Origin: JBCBGF01 sp039193455
GTDB lineage: Bacteria > Pseudomonadota > Alphaproteobacteria > Rhodobacterales > Rhodobacteraceae
Direction of reading: 5' to 3'
Assembly: GCA_039193455.1 (NCBI GenBank)
Contig: JBCCWO010000002.1
Coordinates: forward strand, 300,966 to 364,965
DNA length: 64,000 bases
Below are positions 8,049 through 16,039 of the stretch, piece after piece; the first letter of the stretch is position 1, and each line of letters opens with the position of its first letter. The notes beneath the pieces were generated by a model, which saw only the letters and a list, made by a program, of their open reading frames with translations, searched no databases and was not told the origin of the DNA. Both the position numbers and the translations under genes were made by a program.

Positions 8049-9469
8049 CCAAGCTTATCGTCGGGCCGTTCAACCGCGTTGAAGGCGATCTCGAAGTGCG
8101 TTTGGACGTCGACGCCGGGCAGGTCACGGCAGCTTACGCAAATTCTCCGCTGTTTCGGGGGTTTGAAGTGATGTTGGACGGTGCCGACCCGCGCGACGCG
8201 CTGACACTGACGCCGCGGATCTGCGGCATCTGTTCGATCAGCCAATCCGCCGCGGCGGCGCAGGCACTGGCAGATGCCTCTGGCGCAGAGATGACCGAGC
8301 AGGGTGCGCTGGCCGCGGCGATCCTGCACGGGGTCGAAAATCTTGCCGACCACGTAACCCACTTCAACCTGTTCTTTATGCCGGACTTTGCGCGTCCGGC
8401 ATATGAGGGCCGTGCCTGGTACGCGGATATGGTCGAGCGCTTCAAGGCCGCTAAGGGGGCGTCGCAGCACGCCGCGCTTGAGGCGCGGGCCCGGTTGTTC
8501 CATGTGACGGGCGTTCTGGGGGGGAAATGGCCGCATACTTTGGCCATTCAGCCTGCTGGCGTTACCCGGTCTCCGGATGCCGCCGACCGGGTGCGCATCC
8601 TCTCGACGATAAAGAGCTTTCGCCGTCATCTGGAAACGCGACTGTTTGGTGCGCGACTGGAGGAGTTCCTCGCGCTGGAAGCCGTATCGGACCTGGACGC
8701 CTGGGATGCCGGCGATGCGGGCCTCTTCTTCAGGGCGTCCGCCGATCTCGATCTTGATGCGATGGGCCGCGGGCCGCGCCGGTATCTGTCCTATGGCGCC
8801 TATCCCCTCGCGACAGGGCGCGTGACCCGCGCGGGTGTTTGGGAGGATGGGGTCGTCTCTGACATCGAGCCTGACATGATCGTCGAACATGTCTCGCGAA
8901 GCTGGATGCTGGGTGAGCCAGCGCATCCGTTCGAGGGGGCCACCCGGCCCGATGAGGACATGAGTGAGCCTGCCTATAGCTGGTGCAAGGCGCCGCGGCT
9001 GGACGGACAGACCTGCGAGGTCGGTGCCTTGGCGCGGCAGATCGTGCACGGGCATCCGCTGGCCCTGGCTTTGGCCCAGGAAGGCAGCGTGCGGGCGCGG
9101 ATCGTGGGCCGACTGATTGAAATCGCCCAGACACAGATCTGGCTTGAGGAATGGGCCACGGCTCTTGATCCCGGTGGCCGGTTCATGGGCGAGTTCGCGG
9201 TGCCCAAAGACGGGCGCGGCGTCGGGTTGGTCGAGGCCGCGCGCGGTTCGCTTGGGCATTGGGTGGTGATCGAAGGCGGGCGCATCGCGAACTATCAGAT
9301 CGTTGCGCCGACGACCTGGAACTTTTCCCCGCGCGATGCCGACGGAAAGCCCGGCCCGCTGGAGGAGGCGCTGGTTGGAGCGCCGACCGCCGAGGGTGAT
9401 GATGCCCCCCTGTCCGTTCAGCATATCGTCCGCAGCTTTGATCCGTGCATGGTTTGCACGGTGCACTGA
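8045..9469 (+). CDS. hupV: regulatory [NiFe] hydrogenase large subunit HupV
   Basis: 474 aa from GTG 8045, overlapping hupU by four bases. Ni-Fe ligands are C60/C63 (RICGIC) and C468/C471 (DPCMVC). The protein ends at H474 right after DPCMVCTVH, with no C-terminal extension, so no HupD-type cleavage would be needed. I62 and F110 occupy the two gas-channel positions that are Ile and Phe in the Ralstonia sensor HoxC and Val and Leu in standard enzymes. These residues are known to narrow access for O2. With HupU it forms the H2 sensor acting on HupT. Confidence 0.95.
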   Translation: MTKLIVGPFNRVEGDLEVRLDVDAGQVTAAYANSPLFRGFEVMLDGADPRDALTLTPRICGICSISQSAAAAQALADASGAEMTEQGALAAAILHGVENLADHVTHFNLFFMPDFARPAYEGRAWYADMVERFKAAKGASQHAALEARARLFHVTGVLGGKWPHTLAIQPAGVTRSPDAADRVRILSTIKSFRRHLETRLFGARLEEFLALEAVSDLDAWDAGDAGLFFRASADLDLDAMGRGPRRYLSYGAYPLATGRVTRAGVWEDGVVSDIEPDMIVEHVSRSWMLGEPAHPFEGATRPDEDMSEPAYSWCKAPRLDGQTCEVGALARQIVHGHPLALALAQEGSVRARIVGRLIEIAQTQIWLEEWATALDPGGRFMGEFAVPKDGRGVGLVEAARGSLGHWVVIEGGRIANYQIVAPTTWNFSPRDADGKPGPLEEALVGAPTAEGDDAPLSVQHIVRSFDPCMVCTVH

Positions 9470-11712
9470 TGCGCGGCCGGCGCATCCGGGTGAGAGGACA
9501 GGTTCAGGGCGTCGGCTTTCGCCCCTTCGTCTGGCAGATTGCGACGCGGATGGGCCTTTGCGGCGAGGTTCTGAACGACGCTGAGGGCGTCCTGATTTAT
9601 GTGGCGGGCGGTGACCTCGACGCGTTCGAGCGTGCATTGGTCGATGAGGCGCCGGCGCTTTCGGTTGTAGATGCCGTGGAAAGCGCACCGGCCGACATGG
9701 CCGAGCGCGATGATTTCGGCATTGCGGCCAGTGGTGGACCCGGTGCGGAAACCCGGGTCACGCCGGATGCGGCGACCTGCGCAAACTGTTTGGCCGAAAT
9801 CCGGGACCCGGCGGAACGACGATACGGGTACGCATTCACGAACTGCACCCATTGTGGCCCACGCTTCACGATCCTTCAGCAGCTGCCCTATGACCGCGCC
9901 AACACCACGATGGCCCCGTTTGAGATGTGCGGCGACTGCCACGCGGAATACGAAAACCCCGCCGACCGTCGGTTCCATGCCCAGCCGGTAGCCTGCCCGG
10001 TCTGTGGCCCCCGCCTTTGGGCTGAGGATCAAGCTGGTCATGAGGTTGTGGATGATGCCATAGAACAGGCCGCGACGTGGCTTACGGCGGGGCGGATCGT
10101 TGCCATCAAGGGGTTGGGCGGGTTTCACCTGGCCTGTGACGCGCAAAATCCGGATGCGATTGCAACGCTTCGCGCCCGTAAACGGCGGCCCGGAAAACCG
10201 CTTGCTCTCATGGCTTCGCTAGAGGTCATCCGACAATTTGCCATGCCGGAACCCGAGGAAGAGGCGCTTCTCACCGCAGCCGCGGCGCCGATCGTTTTGC
10301 TCAACCGTAAGGTCCCAAGCTTGCCAGAAGGCCTTGCGCCGGGGCAAGCCAGATTGGGCTGGATGCTGCCCTACACGCCGCTGCACCATCTTCTTCTGGA
10401 TCGTATACAGGGCCCGCTGGTCATGACCTCTGGCAACCTGTCCGGCGAACCACAGGTGATCGGCAATGCCGAGGCTCGGCAAAAGCTGTCGCGTTTTGCG
10501 GATGGGTTCGTGATGCATGACCGAGACATTGCTCGGCGTTTGGATGACGGCGTTGAGGTGATGGGTCCGGCCGGTCCTGTTGTTCTTCGCCGCGCGCGTG
10601 GCAGGGTGCCCGCAACCTTGCCGCTGCCGGACGGAGTCTCGCACCGGCAAGTCGTGGCCTTTGGCGGCCAACTTAAGTCTGCGATTTGTCTGACCAAGAA
10701 CGGTCAGGCGCTGTTGTCTCACCATCTTGGCGACCTCGATGACGCGCTCTCTGTCGAGGAGTTTCTGAAGGCCGATGCCGATTTGGCGGCACTTTTCGAT
10801 CACAATCCGGAGGCCGTCGCCGTTGACCTGCATCCGGATTTCCGGGCGACGCGCCATGGTGTGGCGCGGGCCGATGCCCTTGGTATCCCCACGGTCGCCG
10901 TCCAACACCACCACGCGCATATGGCGGCGGCTCTGGGCGAGGCCGGGTGGGCCGGGGAACGAGCGGTTGGGGTTGTGCTGGACGGTCTCGGTCTTGGCGC
11001 GGACGGTACGGTCTGGGGCGGAGAGGTTTTGGTTGGCGGATATCGGTCGGTGGACCGCGCGGCGTACCTGAAACCGGCCCCGTTGGTCGGCGGGGACCTG
11101 GCGCAGACTGAGCCGTGGCGAAACGCGCTGATGCGCCTTGACGCCGTGGGCCTTGGCGCGCTTGCCGATAAGCTTTTCCCGGACCTGCCCCGGGATGCTG
11201 TACGAGCGGCGGCGGCGGTCGGGCTGAATGCGCCGATGTCGAGCTCGGCAGGCCGGCTTTTTGACGCGGTGGCGGCGTGCCTTGGGCTGTCGGCAGCGCG
11301 CCAGAGCTACGAGGGCGCGGCCGCGATGTTGCTTGAAGCGCTCGCATCGCGCGCGCCGGGCAGCGGGTGCTATCCCCATGCCATCGACGGTGCACAGATC
11401 GATCCGTCCCCTATGTTTGAGGCCCTTGCAAAGGACCTTGCGATTGGGACCGACGCGGCTGTGATCGCCGCACGCGCCCATGGGTTCTTTGCCCAGGCGT
11501 TTGCCGACGTCGCGCGGGCGCAGGCAGAGGCCTTGGGCGCCGACACAATCGCCCTGTCGGGCGGGTGTTTTCAGAACATGACGATTTTGCAGGACATCTC
11601 AGAACGCCTTTCCGATTTCCGTATTTGCGGTCCCGGAGAGGTTCCGGCGAACGATGGCGGTCTGGCGTTCGGCCAGGCCTTGGTTGCGTTGGCGCAGATG
11701 GAAGCGTCCTGA
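9469..11712 (+). CDS. hypF: carbamoyltransferase HypF (hydrogenase cyanide ligand synthesis)
   Basis: 747 aa; start taken at ATG 9469, one base overlapping the hupV stop, because the acylphosphatase domain begins at once (RIRVRGQVQGVGFRPFVW). Domains in order: acylphosphatase (to about 90); two zinc-finger units with CANC, CTHC, CGDC and CPVC (about 104-190); a YrdC-like domain around AIKGLGGFHLACDAQN (about 205-390); and a Kae1-like C-terminal domain with HHHAHMAA and SGGCFQNM. HypF uses carbamoyl phosphate and ATP to carbamoylate HypE, which dehydrates the group to cyanide for the active-site iron. It is placed with the sensor genes as in R. capsulatus. Confidence 0.96.
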   Translation: MRGRRIRVRGQVQGVGFRPFVWQIATRMGLCGEVLNDAEGVLIYVAGGDLDAFERALVDEAPALSVVDAVESAPADMAERDDFGIAASGGPGAETRVTPDAATCANCLAEIRDPAERRYGYAFTNCTHCGPRFTILQQLPYDRANTTMAPFEMCGDCHAEYENPADRRFHAQPVACPVCGPRLWAEDQAGHEVVDDAIEQAATWLTAGRIVAIKGLGGFHLACDAQNPDAIATLRARKRRPGKPLALMASLEVIRQFAMPEPEEEALLTAAAAPIVLLNRKVPSLPEGLAPGQARLGWMLPYTPLHHLLLDRIQGPLVMTSGNLSGEPQVIGNAEARQKLSRFADGFVMHDRDIARRLDDGVEVMGPAGPVVLRRARGRVPATLPLPDGVSHRQVVAFGGQLKSAICLTKNGQALLSHHLGDLDDALSVEEFLKADADLAALFDHNPEAVAVDLHPDFRATRHGVARADALGIPTVAVQHHHAHMAAALGEAGWAGERAVGVVLDGLGLGADGTVWGGEVLVGGYRSVDRAAYLKPAPLVGGDLAQTEPWRNALMRLDAVGLGALADKLFPDLPRDAVRAAAAVGLNAPMSSSAGRLFDAVAACLGLSAARQSYEGAAAMLLEALASRAPGSGCYPHAIDGAQIDPSPMFEALAKDLAIGTDAAVIAARAHGFFAQAFADVARAQAEALGADTIALSGGCFQNMTILQDISERLSDFRICGPGEVPANDGGLAFGQALVALAQMEAS

Positions 11713-11861
11713 CCGGCAACTTTCCACAGTGGTCGTGTCGCTTCCAGCGCTCATGGCCGAGATCTCCAATTAATGACGCCTTCACAAAAGGTTAACCGGT
11801 TTCGCCATCGATGTCGGATTTCCTGTCGTATACCGCCGCATGCCTCGATGCTGGGTTGGAC

Positions 11862-11884
11862 GGGTGCAGCTTGGGCTGGCACCC
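11862..11884 (+). promoter_or_regulatory. hairpin in the hupS 5' leader
   Basis: GGGTGCAGC (11862-11870) can pair with GCT-G-GCACCC (11875-11884) around a TTGG loop, with one bulged G. It lies 30 bases before the hupS start codon, just ahead of the ribosome site. It could stabilise the mRNA or be an operator. The 201-bp hypF-hupS gap should hold the hupSL promoter, but no clear -35/-10 pair, sigma54 site or TTG-N5-CAA HupR half-site pair was found. Confidence 0.45.
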
Positions 11885-11898
11885 AGACAATTTGGGAT

Positions 11899-11906
11899 GG
11901 AGGAGG
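11899..11906 (+). promoter_or_regulatory. ribosome binding site deciding the hupS TTG start
   Basis: GGAGGAGG ends seven bases before TTG 11914. It selects this TTG over any ATG further upstream. Confidence 0.75.
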
Positions 11907-11913
11907 GCCAGCG

Positions 11914-13011
11914 TTGAGCCAGATCGAAACCTTCTATGACGTCATGCGCCGCCAGGGGATCACCCGGCGAAGCTTTATGAAGTATTGCTCCCTTACGGCG
12001 TCGGCCCTGGGTCTTGGGCCCGCCTTCGCGCCGAAGATCGCGCATGCGATGGAAACCAAGCAGCGCACGCCCGTGATTTGGGTCAACGGGCTGGAATGCA
12101 CCTGTTGTTCGGAAAGCTTCATTCGGGGCGCGCATCCGCTGGCCAAGGATGTCATCCTGTCGATGATCTCGCTTGACTACTCACACGTGCTCATGGCCGC
12201 CGCCGGGCATGCGGCCGAGGCCGCGTTTGAGGAGGCGATCGAGAAACACCGGGGCAACTACATTCTGGCCTGCGAAGGCAACCCGCCGCTGAACGAGGAC
12301 GGGATGTACTGCATCGTCGGGGGCAAGCCGTATCTGGAACAGCTCAAGCATGCGGCCGAGGGCGCCAAGGCGATCATCTCCTGGGGCGCGTGCGCCTCGT
12401 ACGGATGCGTGCAGGCGGCCAAACCCAATCCAACGCAAGCCACGCCGATCCACAAAGTCATCACCGACAAGCCGGTGATCAAGATCCCGGGCTGCCCGCC
12501 CATTGCCGAGGTGATGACCGGCGTCATCACCTACATGCTGACATTCGACCGTCTTCCCGAGTTGGACCGTCAGGGTCGGCCAGCGATGTTCTATGGTCAG
12601 CGCATCCACGACAAGTGCTACCGCCGCCCGCATTTCGACGCCGGGCAGTTCGTCGAACAGTGGGACGACGACAATGCGCGCAAAGGGTACTGCCTCTACA
12701 AAGTCGGCTGCAAAGGCCCAACGACTTACAACGCCTGCTCAACCATCCGCTGGAACGAGGGCACGTCCTTCCCGATCCAATCCGGCCATGGCTGCATTGG
12801 CTGCTCGGAAGACGGGTTCTGGGATCAAGGCAGCTTCTATGACCGGGTCACCGATCTGACCCAGTTCGGTGTGGAATCGAATGCCGATCAGGTCGGGCTT
12901 GCCGCCGCCGGTGTCGTGGGCGCCGGGGTTGCGGTCCATGCGGCCGCGTCCGCATTGAAGGCAGCCCAGAAAAAGACGCAGGACCGCGTGTCCGACAATG
13001 AGGAGGTCTAA
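11914..13011 (+). CDS. hupS: uptake [NiFe] hydrogenase small subunit HupS
   Basis: 365 aa from TTG 11914. The Tat motif RRSFMK spans residues 18-23 and the leader ends at AHA45. Subtracting 45 places the proximal-cluster cysteines at mature positions 17, 19, 20, 115, 120 and 149 (C62, C64, C65, C160, C165, C194), exactly the six positions of oxygen-tolerant membrane hydrogenases. This numbering also confirms the TTG start. Medial and distal cluster motifs follow (HDKCYRRPHF, GCKGPTTYNAC, GHGCIGCSE), and a C-terminal hydrophobic anchor lies at about 333-352. The protein would be exported with HupL and pass electrons to HupC. An in-frame upstream extension is possible but lacks family support. 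Confidence 0.97.
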   Translation: MSQIETFYDVMRRQGITRRSFMKYCSLTASALGLGPAFAPKIAHAMETKQRTPVIWVNGLECTCCSESFIRGAHPLAKDVILSMISLDYSHVLMAAAGHAAEAAFEEAIEKHRGNYILACEGNPPLNEDGMYCIVGGKPYLEQLKHAAEGAKAIISWGACASYGCVQAAKPNPTQATPIHKVITDKPVIKIPGCPPIAEVMTGVITYMLTFDRLPELDRQGRPAMFYGQRIHDKCYRRPHFDAGQFVEQWDDDNARKGYCLYKVGCKGPTTYNACSTIRWNEGTSFPIQSGHGCIGCSEDGFWDQGSFYDRVTDLTQFGVESNADQVGLAAAGVVGAGVAVHAAASALKAAQKKTQDRVSDNEEV

Positions 13012-13014
13012 GCG

Positions 13015-14808
13015 ATGGTTGTTCAAACCCCTAACGGCTTCACACTGGATACCGCTGGTCAACGGGTTGTGGTCGACCCGGTGACCCGGATCGAAGGGCA
13101 TATGCGTTGCGAAGTGAATGTTGACGAAAACAACATGATCACCAACGCGGTCTCCACCGGCACGATGTGGCGCGGGCTTGAAGTGATCCTAAAGGGCCGC
13201 GATCCGCGCGATGCCTGGGCCTTTACCGAGCGCATTTGCGGCGTCTGCACGGGCACCCATGCCCTGACCTCGGTCCGCGCGGTCGAGGATGCGCTGGGGA
13301 TCACCATTCCGGACAACGCAAACTCGATCCGGAACATCATGCAGCTGAACCTGCAGATCCACGACCACATCGTGCATTTCTACCATCTGCATGCACTGGA
13401 CTGGGTCAATCCGGTGAACGCGCTTCGCGCCGACCCAAAAGCAACCAGTGAGTTGCAGCAAGCGGTCTCGCCAGCGCATCCGCTGTCATCGCCGGGCTAT
13501 TTCCGGGATATCCAGAACCGTCTAAAGCAGTTCGTGGAATCCGGACAGCTTGGTATTTTCAAGAACGGCTATTGGGACAATCCGGCGTACAAGCTGCCGC
13601 CCGAGGCCGATCTGATGGCGACGACGCACTACCTCGAGGCGTTGGATCTTCAGGCCGATGTCGCCAAGATTCATACGATCTTTGGTGGCAAGAACCCGCA
13701 TCCAAACTGGCTTGTCGGCGGTGTCCCCTGCCCCATCAACGTGCACGCCACCGGCGCCGTCGGCGCCATCAACATGGCGACGCTGAACCAGGTCAGCTCG
13801 ATCATCGACCAGTGCATAACCTTCGTAAAGAACGTGTATATCCCCGACCTCGTTGCGATCGGCGGGTTCTACAAGGACTGGCTTTATGGCGGTGGCCTTT
13901 CGGGGCAGTCGGTGCTGGCCTATGGCGACATTCCCGAGAATGCGAACGATTTCAGCCCGGGCCAACTGCACCTGCCACGCGGCGCAGTCATCAACGGCAA
14001 CCTCAACGAGGTGCAGGATGTCGATGTGCGCGATCCCGAGCAGATCCAGGAGTTCGTCGATCACAGCTGGTACGAATACGGCGAACCCGGCAAGGGGCTT
14101 CACCCCTGGGATGGTGTCACCGAGCCGAAGTTCGAGCTTGGCGCGGCCTCGAAAGGCAGCCGCACCAATATCGAGCAGATCGACGAAGCGGCGAAGTATT
14201 CGTGGATCAAGGCCCCGCGTTGGAAAGGCCACGCGATGGAGGTGGGCCCATTGGCGCGCTACGTCGTGGGCTATGCCGCCGGGCACGAAGACATCACGAA
14301 CCAGGTCGACGGGCTCTTGCGCACGATGAACCTGCCTGTCACGGCGCTGTTCTCAACACTCGGTCGTACCGCAGCACGGGCGCTTGAGGCCGAGTATTGC
14401 ACACGGCTTCAAAAGCACTTCTTCGACAAGATGGTCGCCAACATCAACGCCGGCGACAGCAGTACCGCCAACGTCGCCAAGTGGGACCCGTCAACCTGGC
14501 CGAAAGAGGCGCAAGGTGTCGGCATGACCGAAGCGCCGCGCGGCGCGCTGGGACACTGGATCAAGGTCAAGGACGGCCGGATCGAGAACTATCAATGCGT
14601 GGTGCCGACGACGTGGAACGGCTCTCCGCGTGACACCGCGGGCAATATCGGAGCCTTCGAAGCGGCATTGATGAACACGCAGGTCGAGCGGCCCGAAGAA
14701 CCGGTGGAGATCCTCAGGACGCTTCACAGCTTCGACCCGTGCCTCGCCTGTTCGACGCACGTGATGTCGCCAGACGGCGAAGAACTGACCAGCGTCAAGG
14801 TGCGCTAA
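13015..14808 (+). CDS. hupL: uptake [NiFe] hydrogenase large subunit HupL
   Basis: 597 aa, three bases after hupS. Ni-Fe ligands are C75/C78 (RICGVCTGTH) and C576/C579 (DPCLACSTH). A 15-residue tail (583-597, VMSPDGEELTSVKVR) follows H582 and should be removed by the HupD protease after nickel insertion. Other family blocks include VDPVTRIEGHMR near residue 20 and PRGALGHWIKVKDGRIENYQ. HupL has Val77 and Leu at the gas-channel positions where HupV has Ile and Phe, so it is a catalytic rather than a sensory enzyme. It oxidises H2 at the periplasmic face after co-export with HupS. Confidence 0.97.
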   Translation: MVVQTPNGFTLDTAGQRVVVDPVTRIEGHMRCEVNVDENNMITNAVSTGTMWRGLEVILKGRDPRDAWAFTERICGVCTGTHALTSVRAVEDALGITIPDNANSIRNIMQLNLQIHDHIVHFYHLHALDWVNPVNALRADPKATSELQQAVSPAHPLSSPGYFRDIQNRLKQFVESGQLGIFKNGYWDNPAYKLPPEADLMATTHYLEALDLQADVAKIHTIFGGKNPHPNWLVGGVPCPINVHATGAVGAINMATLNQVSSIIDQCITFVKNVYIPDLVAIGGFYKDWLYGGGLSGQSVLAYGDIPENANDFSPGQLHLPRGAVINGNLNEVQDVDVRDPEQIQEFVDHSWYEYGEPGKGLHPWDGVTEPKFELGAASKGSRTNIEQIDEAAKYSWIKAPRWKGHAMEVGPLARYVVGYAAGHEDITNQVDGLLRTMNLPVTALFSTLGRTAARALEAEYCTRLQKHFFDKMVANINAGDSSTANVAKWDPSTWPKEAQGVGMTEAPRGALGHWIKVKDGRIENYQCVVPTTWNGSPRDTAGNIGAFEAALMNTQVERPEEPVEILRTLHSFDPCLACSTHVMSPDGEELTSVKVR

Positions 14809-14823
14809 GGGAGGGATACACAG

Positions 14824-15000
14824 ATGAAACGACTTGCCATAATCGCCGCCTTCGTTCCAGGGACCGTTCTTGCCCATGGAGCCCATGCGCCGGTACCCGA
14901 CGCGGTGCACGGCGCGGCCCATGCCGGGCCGGTCGCCGTGGCGATCGTGATCACCTTTGCACTGGGCGCTGCGTGGTTGGCGTCCCGCAGCCGGAATTGA
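14824..15000 (+). CDS. 58-aa His-containing small membrane/secreted protein between hupL and hupC
   Basis: 58 codons from ATG 14824, eight bases after a strong GGGAGGG site (14809-14815), ending 11 bases before hupC. Residues 1-16 look like a signal peptide (MKRLAIIAAFVPGTVLA). A short linker with four histidines (HGAHAP, AVHGAAH) follows, then a hydrophobic segment GPVAVAIVITFALGAAWLA and a basic end. The layout resembles tiny proteobacterial proteins with signal peptide, His-rich linker and one span, but no family can be assigned firmly. Location in the structural operon suggests a part in HupSLC assembly, anchoring or metal handling. This is inference only. Confidence 0.72.
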   Translation: MKRLAIIAAFVPGTVLAHGAHAPVPDAVHGAAHAGPVAVAIVITFALGAAWLASRSRN

Positions 15001-15011
15001 GGGGGCGTGTC

Positions 15012-15761
15012 ATGACCACGACCAGCGAAAGCGGCGCTCTTCCAAGCACCGACACATCCCCGGAAGATCTTCGGTCGGCGTCGCGCCAAACCTCGGTTTA
15101 CGTCTACGAAGTGCCGGTCAGGCTTTGGCATTGGATCAATGCTGCGGCGATCATAGTGCTGTGTGTAACCGGCTACTTGATCGGGTCGCCGCCCCCGACG
15201 ATGGATATCGCGGAGGCGACGTATCAGTTCGTCTTCGGCTATATCCGGTTTGCGCATTTCGCAGCGGGCTGGATTCTGACGATCGGGTTCCTGGGTCGCA
15301 TCTACTGGGCGATCTTTGGAAACCACCACGCGCGCCAGCTCTTCTACTTGCCGATCTTTAACGGGAGTTGGTGGAAAGAGGTGTGGTTCGAGATCAAGTG
15401 GTACCTGTTCTTGGAATCCGCGCCGAAGAAATATGTGGGTCACAACCCGCTTGCCCAGCTTGCGATGTTCTTCTTCATCACGCTTGGCGTCAGCTTCATG
15501 ATCGTCACGGGGCTTGCGCTCTATTCCGAAGGGCTTGGACATGACAGTACGCTCTACAAGATGTTCTGGTGGGTCTTTGTCCTTGTGGGTGGCAACAGCC
15601 ATGTTGTGCACACGATACATCACCTCGGGATGTGGTGGATCGTGATCTTCGTGATCGTCCACATCTACGTGGCGATCCGCGAAGACATTATGAGCCGTCA
15701 GTCCATTGTCTCGACAATGATTTCCGGCCACCGGACGTTCAAGGACGACCTGCCGGACTGA
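15012..15761 (+). CDS. hupC: Ni/Fe-hydrogenase b-type cytochrome subunit HupC
   Basis: 249 aa from ATG 15012 behind a GGGGG site. Four membrane spans are visible (about 43-65, 85-105, 150-175 and 205-228). Histidines for two b hemes lie in LWHWINA, RFAHFAAGW, HTIHHLGMWW and FVIVHIYVA. It anchors HupSL to the inner membrane and passes electrons from the distal cluster to the quinone pool. A longer in-frame upstream extension is rejected because it would overlap the 58-aa gene. It is the last gene before a strong terminator hairpin. Confidence 0.96.
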   Translation: MTTTSESGALPSTDTSPEDLRSASRQTSVYVYEVPVRLWHWINAAAIIVLCVTGYLIGSPPPTMDIAEATYQFVFGYIRFAHFAAGWILTIGFLGRIYWAIFGNHHARQLFYLPIFNGSWWKEVWFEIKWYLFLESAPKKYVGHNPLAQLAMFFFITLGVSFMIVTGLALYSEGLGHDSTLYKMFWWVFVLVGGNSHVVHTIHHLGMWWIVIFVIVHIYVAIREDIMSRQSIVSTMISGHRTFKDDLPD

Positions 15762-15786
15762 CACTTTCCAGCTTGGAAGGGAATCG

Positions 15787-15814
15787 AACGGGCGCTTAGG
15801 CGCCCGTTTACTTT
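15787..15814 (+). terminator. terminator or attenuator after hupC
   Basis: AACGGGCGC (15787-15795) pairs perfectly with GCGCCCGTT (15800-15808) around a TTAG loop, followed by TACTTTT. The 9-bp GC-rich stem plus T tract fits an intrinsic terminator separating hupSLC from hupD onward. Confidence 0.8.
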
Positions 15815-15855
15815 TGCTGGTAAGTGGCTGACCGTTTGGCCCTTGAATCGGACAT

Positions 15856-15869
15856 TTGATTTGCATCAA
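15856..15869 (+). promoter_or_regulatory. perfect FNR/FnrL-type box upstream of hupD
   Basis: TTGATTTGCATCAA is an exact TTGAT-N4-ATCAA palindrome. It lies 47 bases after the hupC terminator and 171 bases before the hupD start. Regulators of the FNR/FnrL/FixK family bind such sites under low oxygen. A CTATCC element at 15891-15896 could be a -10 box; a start near 15904 would put the box centre at about -41.5, the usual activating position. Confidence 0.75.
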
Positions 15870-15890
15870 GGTGGCGGTGCCTTGAAGTCG

Positions 15891-15896
15891 CTATCC
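15891..15896 (+). promoter_or_regulatory. tentative -10 element of an FNR-dependent hupD promoter
   Basis: CTATCC is chosen only because its distance from the FNR box fits a class II activated promoter. The sequence itself is a weak match to TATAAT. Confidence 0.25.
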
Positions 15897-16039
15897 CAGA
15901 AAAGTGCATGGCACCAAAGACTTGCGCTGATCCGACACAAAGTGATCAAAAGCCATCCAATTGGGACGGAAATCGGCAAGAGTGGTGTCAACGAGGCGCA
16001 GGAGGCGCTTTGCAAGGGAACACGGGGAGGAGTGCCGCG

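Noticed and set aside
7679..9688. 669-codon minus-strand frame across hupV and hypF
   Set aside because: Shadow of hupV; no ribosome site or family match.
11877..11896. TGGCAC followed by CCAGACAATTTG before hupS, like a sigma54 promoter
   Set aside because: The -12 half (TTGCW) is absent at the required five-base spacing, and HupR lacks the GAFTGA loop needed for sigma54.
11640..11913. HupR binding site TTG-N5-CAA
   Set aside because: No exact pair was found in the hypF end or the hypF-hupS gap.
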